Part shown: positions 5,426 to 8,211 of the stretch, piece by piece | Layout: every line of letters starts with the position of its first letter | Position numbering within the stretch: position 1 is the first letter of the stretch | NCBI GenBank assembly: GCA_003563255.1 | Contig: PWSL01000449.1 | Location: 1 to 8,211, forward strand | Source: Desulfonatronospira sp. | GTDB taxonomy: Bacteria; Desulfobacterota; Desulfovibrionia; Desulfovibrionales; Desulfonatronovibrionaceae | Direction: 5' to 3' | DNA: 8,211 nucleotides | Translations under genes and position numbers: made by a program | The notes under the pieces: generated by a model | Database searches by the model: none | What the model was told of the DNA's origin: nothing | The model's input: the letters and a program-made list of their open reading frames with translations, nothing else

Positions 5426-6317
5426 GGATGATCTTTCTTACCAGCAGGTCCCTGTCCTTGCCCGGGTGCAGGCTCAGCCTGTGGATCATGACGCTGTAGG
5501 CGGTATTGAACAGGTCCTGCGGAATGATGTAGTCTCTTTGTTCCAGCATGGCACAGGCCTGGGCTGAGGACTTCATGGCCAGCATGCCCCTGGGGGAAAG
5601 ACCTGTCCTGACTTCCGGATGGTCCCGGGTGGCATGGGTCAGTTCCAGGATCATCAGGGCGATTTCATCGCTTATGAAAACACCTGTGCAGGACTGCCTC
5701 AAGGATACAATCTCCTCCTTGCTGACCACAGCCTCAAAGTCCGGGACTGCAAGGCCCCTGGTAAGCATGTCCTTTTCAGATCCTGGACCGGGGTAGCCCA
5801 GGGTGATGCTCATCATGAACCGGTCCATCTGGCTGTCCGGAAGAGGGTTGACGCCGTGTTCCTCCAAAGGATTCTGGGTGGCTATGACCAGAAAGGCCTC
5901 CGGCAGGGGATAGGTGCGGCCGTCTGCCGAGACCTGTTTTTCAGCCATGGCTTCCAGCAGGGCCGACTGGGTGCGGGGAGAGGAACGGTTGATCTCGTCG
6001 GCCAGGACAATGGAGTGAAATATAGGACCCGGGTGGAAGCGAAACTCGTTTATCCCGGGGTCAAACATGGATACCCCCAGAACGTCTCCGGGGAGCATAT
6101 CGCTGGTCATCTGGATGCGGGCGAAATCAAGACCGAGGGTCCTGGCCATGCTCAGAGCCAGGGTTGTCTTGCCCACCCCGGGTATGTCCTGGATGAGAAG
6201 GTGTCCGCCGGCAAGAAATGAGGCCAGGGCCAGTCGGATCTCAAAGGGTTTGTCCAGAAGGCCCTGGTTGATGGTATCAAGAATGGTCTGGATGATCTCT
6301 GTCTGCTGTCTGCTCAT
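5409..6317 (-). CDS. MoxR-family AAA+ ATPase
   Basis: The 302-residue protein carries the complete AAA_3/MoxR set: Walker A GVGKTT (47-52), Walker B IVLADEIN (103-110), sensor 1 ATQNP (146-150), the arginine-finger region QMDRF (163-167), LGYP (173-176) and sensor 2 GLSPRG (239-244). Length is typical (about 300-330). MoxR ATPases are cytosolic, likely hexameric chaperones that help mature or insert partner complexes; the substrate here is unknown. The ATG at 6317 is preceded closely by CCGGAG. The next gene, the DUF58 protein, overlaps its end by 17 bp, so the two form one operon. The upstream side borders directly on the composite repeat at 6348-6482, which may have displaced or supplied the promoter; none is obvious. 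All catalytic motifs are intact, so the gene is probably functional. Confidence 0.96.
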   Translation of the reverse strand: MSRQQTEIIQTILDTINQGLLDKPFEIRLALASFLAGGHLLIQDIPGVGKTTLALSMARTLGLDFARIQMTSDMLPGDVLGVSMFDPGINEFRFHPGPIFHSIVLADEINRSSPRTQSALLEAMAEKQVSADGRTYPLPEAFLVIATQNPLEEHGVNPLPDSQMDRFMMSITLGYPGPGSEKDMLTRGLAVPDFEAVVSKEEIVSLRQSCTGVFISDEIALMILELTHATRDHPEVRTGLSPRGMLAMKSSAQACAMLEQRDYIIPQDLFNTAYSVMIHRLSLHPGKDRDLLVRKIIHETWG

Positions 6318-6347
6318 ATTGCTCCGGGTGGTTATTCATTGCTGCAT

Positions 6348-6482
6348 CATAACCATTCAGGGGAGGCCGCAATCGGCCTGGGGACAGTCCCGCGACACAT
6401 TTTTTGCATGTATCTGTTTAGCGCTTTTAAGGAAAGCAGGGGACTGGCACCCCCGCACTTATTTTTTCAAAGAATAATTGAC
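6348..6482 (+). repeat. Composite repeat, copy 2
   Basis: This repeats the order of the copy at 3896-4079: ATAACCATTCAG (6349-6360), GGCCTGGGGACAGTCCC, TGTATCTGTTTAGCGCTTT (6409-6427), GGAAAGCAGGGGACTGGCAC and CCCCGCACTTATT, then TCAAAGAATAATTGACA. The second half of the long palindrome is missing. The 85 or so bases between the two leading blocks of copy 1 are shortened here. It ends at the sequence TTGACAC and lies about 30 bases upstream of the moxR-like start. Confidence 0.75.
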
Positions 6483-6731
6483 ACTTGAGAGTTCAAAGTT
6501 CCTGGTTCTTCGTTCCTGGTTGAATGAAATAAAGTCAATAGATTTGAATAGATATCTGGTCTGGCCCAAAAGACATATTGATCTGCCAGAAAAGCTAACC
6601 CGGGCTACGCCCGCAACCCAATAAAGAAAAGAGCTTTATTGACCCCAGTAAAATGGAAGAAATTTCACGGGGCAGGCAGGATTAACCCCAGTTAAACACC
6701 CCAAAGGCTTGCCCGGTTAACCTTCTTCCAG
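6483..6731. other. Gene-free stretch with related non-coding block A, copy 2 (6610-6722)
   Basis: No intact gene. 6495-6521 holds a short direct repeat of GTTCCTGGTT. A GGGCTACGCCC hairpin occurs at 6603-6612 and an 8-bp stem CAATAAAG/CTTTATTG at 6619-6641. From 6610 (CCCGCAACCC) to 6722 the sequence resembles 3267-3350, including GGATTAACCCCAGTTA (6679-6694). The block ends ten bases before the left end of the insertion sequence. Confidence 0.5.
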
Positions 6732-6739
6732 TTAGGGAC

Positions 6740-6768
6740 TTGGAAAATACTAAATTACCGTTTATAAT
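6740..6768 (+). promoter_or_regulatory. Sigma-70 type promoter of the ISAzo13 transposase
   Basis: TTGGAA (6740-6745) and TATAAT (6763-6768) are separated by exactly 17 bases. The -35 box lies inside the left terminal repeat, as is common in insertion sequences. It is 38 bases from the start codon of the transposase remnant. Confidence 0.7.
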
Positions 6769-6806
6769 GTTTTCATACAACCAATCTCAACCAAGAGGTG
6801 TAACGT

Positions 6807-7612
6807 ATGAAGACATCGATATTGACACAAAACAAGGTTCCTGAACAAGTCGTACCCTTAATTTCTCGTTTGGTTGACTTAATCCCCTGACCCCTGCGAT
6901 GGCAAGCAATGGCAGATGTAACCTTATCGCTCCTCAAAGGCAAGCATCGTGCCGCCGAAGACGCATTTGGCTGGGGACGTTCCGTGGTCGAATTATGTAT
7001 GAATGAACTTCGAACGGGGCTTTTATATTTGAATGACATCTCTACTCGGAAAAGGCCTAAGGCAGAGGAGAAAGAACCTGGATTGCTTGCTGATATTCGT
7101 GAAATCATGGAGCCTCACTTTCATTTTTTACACCGATAGCAACAAAACCAGCGATTTTATGGTTGATGGGCTTTTGCTTTGGTGGAACGAAAACAAGGAC
7201 AAGCAGCATTTTTCAACCGTGACAAATCTTGTGGTCAACATGGACAACGGGCCGGAGTGCAGTGGGCGCCGCAGTCAGTTCTTGTTACGTATGGTTGAGT
7301 TTGCCGACATTACACAACTCACTGTCCGGCTCACTTACTACCCGCCTTATCATAGCAAGTACAAATGCGATTGATCGCTATTGGGCTGGGCTTGAAAGAT
7401 CATGGAATGGTTACCTGTTGGATACGCCAATCGCTATTTTGAACAGAACATCCAATTTTGTTTGGAAAGGTTTTCGTGCTACGGTGAATCTGATGAGCAG
7501 TGTTTATGAAAAAGGTGTCAAGCTTTGCGGAAAGGAGAAGGCAGTCCTTGAGCAACGTTTGCAGCGCTGCTCAAAACTCTCACTGTACGATATCCTCAGC
7601 CAAAAACGGTAA
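6807..7612 (+). pseudogene. ISAzo13-family transposase, broken
   Basis: The remnant starts at ATG 6807 with GAGGTG seven bases upstream and shows at least three lesions. A TGA at 6888 stops the frame; the same frame then resumes with AMADVTLSLLKGKHRAAED and ELRTGLLYLNDISTRKRPK up to MEPH at about 7120. A central deletion follows with a frame change. The catalytic C-terminal half begins with FYTDSNKTSDFMVDG and continues with VVNMDNGPECSGRRSQF and YYPPYHSKY. An extra A within 7363-7365 shifts the frame again, after which NAIDRYWAGLERSWNGYLL, VWKGFRA and YEKGVKLCGKEKA run to the stop at 7610. The deletion removes the region holding the first catalytic Asp of the DDE triad (from family knowledge, about 140-170 residues). 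The Glu expected in IERYW is Asp here. It cannot be active. Confidence 0.9.
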
Positions 7613-7635
7613 ATTAGTATTTTTCTATATCCCTA

Positions 7636-7773
7636 AATGCAGGACGTAATTTGTATGAAGTAGGGAAGCTGCTGGGGCATACCCAGATGAGGACAACAAT
7701 GAGATATAGTCACCTGGCGGATGAGACCCTGGCAGAAGCTGTGAACACCGTGCCTTTGGGGAAAGTAGTTTAA
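7636..7773 (+). pseudogene. Tyrosine recombinase (phage-type integrase) C-terminal remnant
   Basis: The frame reads NAGRNLYEVGKLLGH, then TQMRTTMRYSHL, then ADETLAEAVNTVPLGKVV and a stop at 7771. LLGH supplies the conserved catalytic His, and the Tyr of RYSHL is the nucleophile that attacks DNA in this family. Some 45 of the usual 300-400 residues remain; the Arg residues and the rest of the catalytic domain are missing. The 5' break coincides exactly with the right terminal repeat of the insertion sequence, and no upstream half of the integrase is visible on the other side, so insertion was accompanied or followed by deletion. A terminator follows at once. It was probably part of a prophage, genomic island or integron-like element. 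Confidence 0.85.
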
Positions 7774-7785
7774 GGAAAGGATGGG

Positions 7786-7820
7786 GCCACCCTGGGTGTA
7801 TGGGCTCAGGGTGGCTTTTA
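7786..7820 (+). terminator. Intrinsic terminator after the integrase remnant
   Basis: GCCACCCTG (7786-7794) pairs with CAGGGTGGC (7807-7815) in a perfect 9-bp stem with a 12-base loop, followed by TTTTATTATT. It lies 12 bases past the integrase stop codon. Confidence 0.8.
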
Positions 7821-7832
7821 TTATTAAAGTTA

Positions 7833-8211
7833 TCAGGTCTCCAGGGCTTTATCCACTAACTTACTGAACTCTTCCAGGGAATCCACTCTTTGGGTTTTTC
7901 TGAACAAGCCATTCAATATATCCAAAGATTCGATAGAGTATATCTTCTGGGTCAATCCTGAACCTACTACATCAAATCGTTCGGTCAAGATTTCTACAAT
8001 TAGTCGTTGAGTGGCCTTGAGTTCGGCTTGCCTCTCCCATTTATCCTTTTCCTGCTTTATCCACTCTTCAGCCCGGTGTCTTTCTTGCTGAGCGCCCTGC
8101 TGTTTCCACTGATCAGCTAAAGTTTCCATTATAGTCTCACCTCCTTCTGGAAGTAGTTCCAGAGCCTTTTTATAGTCTTCCTGGGTCAGATACCCAGTGC
8201 TTTTTACAAGA
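7833..8211 (-). CDS. Rpn-family nuclease/putative transposase, C-terminal part (DUF4351-like), partial
   Basis: The frame is open through the right edge of the window, so the gene is cut off at its 5' end; about 125 residues are visible. It begins LVKSTGYLTQEDYKKALELL, then PEGGETIMETLADQWKQQG and a strongly charged helical segment rich in Gln, Glu, Lys and Arg (AEEWIKQEKDKWERQ), probably coiled coil. The tail (IVEILTERFDVVG...SLEEFSKLVDKALE) resembles the DUF4351-like C-terminus found on PD-(D/E)XK proteins of the Rpn/YhgA family, which promote recombination or act in defence. The nuclease domain itself would lie outside the window, so catalytic residues cannot be judged. An internal ATG at 8127 has GAAGGAGG-like sequence upstream (8138-8145), but the homologous-looking frame continues past it. 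It is convergent with the integrase remnant. Confidence 0.65.
   Translation of the reverse strand, partial: LVKSTGYLTQEDYKKALELLPEGGETIMETLADQWKQQGAQQERHRAEEWIKQEKDKWERQAELKATQRLIVEILTERFDVVGSGLTQKIYSIESLDILNGLFRKTQRVDSLEEFSKLVDKALET

Larger units (their letters stand above)
6732..7636 (+). mobile_element. Decayed ISAzo13-family insertion sequence
   Basis: The left terminal repeat at 6732-6763 starts TTAGGGACTTGGAAAATACT and contains TTACCGTTT. The right end at 7602-7636 is its inverted copy (CGGTAAATTAG..., ending TATCCCTAA), differing by a gap and a few substitutions. The 905-bp interior holds a single broken transposase of ISAzo13 type and its promoter. An intact member would be about 1.3-1.5 kb, so a central portion is lost. 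No clear target duplication was seen. The right end abuts a broken integrase gene. Confidence 0.85.

Noticed and set aside
4450..5567. Long open frames overlapping the DUF58 gene in other frames and on the plus strand
   Set aside because: They are products of high GC content; only the minus-strand DUF58 frame shows family motifs and the overlap with the moxR-like gene.
6526..6624. Possible trace of a four-helix-bundle (TIGR02436-like) protein in the frame containing LVWPKRHIDLPEKL
   Set aside because: Only a dozen residues are suggestive, with no start and a quick stop at about 6622; too weak to call.

Overview
This 8.2 kb window looks like a chromosomal segment of an anaerobic Gram-negative bacterium. 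Protein style, a short (430-residue) thiC-type protein and the abundance of GGGGAC/GTCCC-type palindromic repeats suggest a deltaproteobacterial sulfate reducer of the Desulfovibrionales kind. That is an impression, not a proof: there is no rRNA or other marker gene. Only three complete, convincing genes are present. The rest is broken genes, insertion-sequence debris and several families of palindromic repeats.

Layout. 1-410: repeat-rich DNA without a recognisable gene. 411-767: C-terminal remnant of a polysaccharide flippase (Wzx/MATE-like). 785-960: a degenerate tandem repeat with a period near 46 bp whose first unit is a hairpin. 1001-1036: a terminator. 1061-2353 (minus): thiC, preceded by a TPP riboswitch (2457-2542) and a hairpin that covers the ribosome binding site. 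2618-2898: a 281-bp palindromic element. 3223-3685: a candidate non-autonomous element with ends like those of the ISAzo13-type remnant further right. 3739-3972: a small hypothetical ORF that runs into a repeat. 3896-4142: composite repeat ending in a 137-bp nested palindrome. 4484-6317 (minus): a two-gene operon, a MoxR-type AAA+ ATPase followed by a DUF58 membrane protein, overlapping by 17 bp. 6348-6482: second copy of the composite repeat. 6732-7636: a decayed ISAzo13-family insertion sequence with both terminal inverted repeats and its own promoter. 7636-7773: the C-terminal end of a tyrosine recombinase abutting the insertion sequence, then a terminator. 7833-8211 (minus): C-terminal part of an Rpn/DUF4351-like protein running off the window.

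How it works together. ThiC makes the pyrimidine half of thiamine and is controlled by its end product through the riboswitch, most likely at translation initiation. MoxR and DUF58 proteins are usual partners: the ATPase is thought to act as a chaperone for membrane or periplasmic assemblies and DUF58 is its membrane-associated partner. The other usual members (VWA proteins, transglutaminase-like TgpA) are not seen downstream. The remaining sequence records repeated visits by mobile elements: a truncated flippase, a truncated integrase, a dead transposase, and at least six copies of a TAACCATTCAG-type repeat. No transposase able to move these repeats is encoded here. The most unusual observations are the 3223-3685 element, the 46-bp tandem array and the two long palindromes centred near 2758 and 4074.
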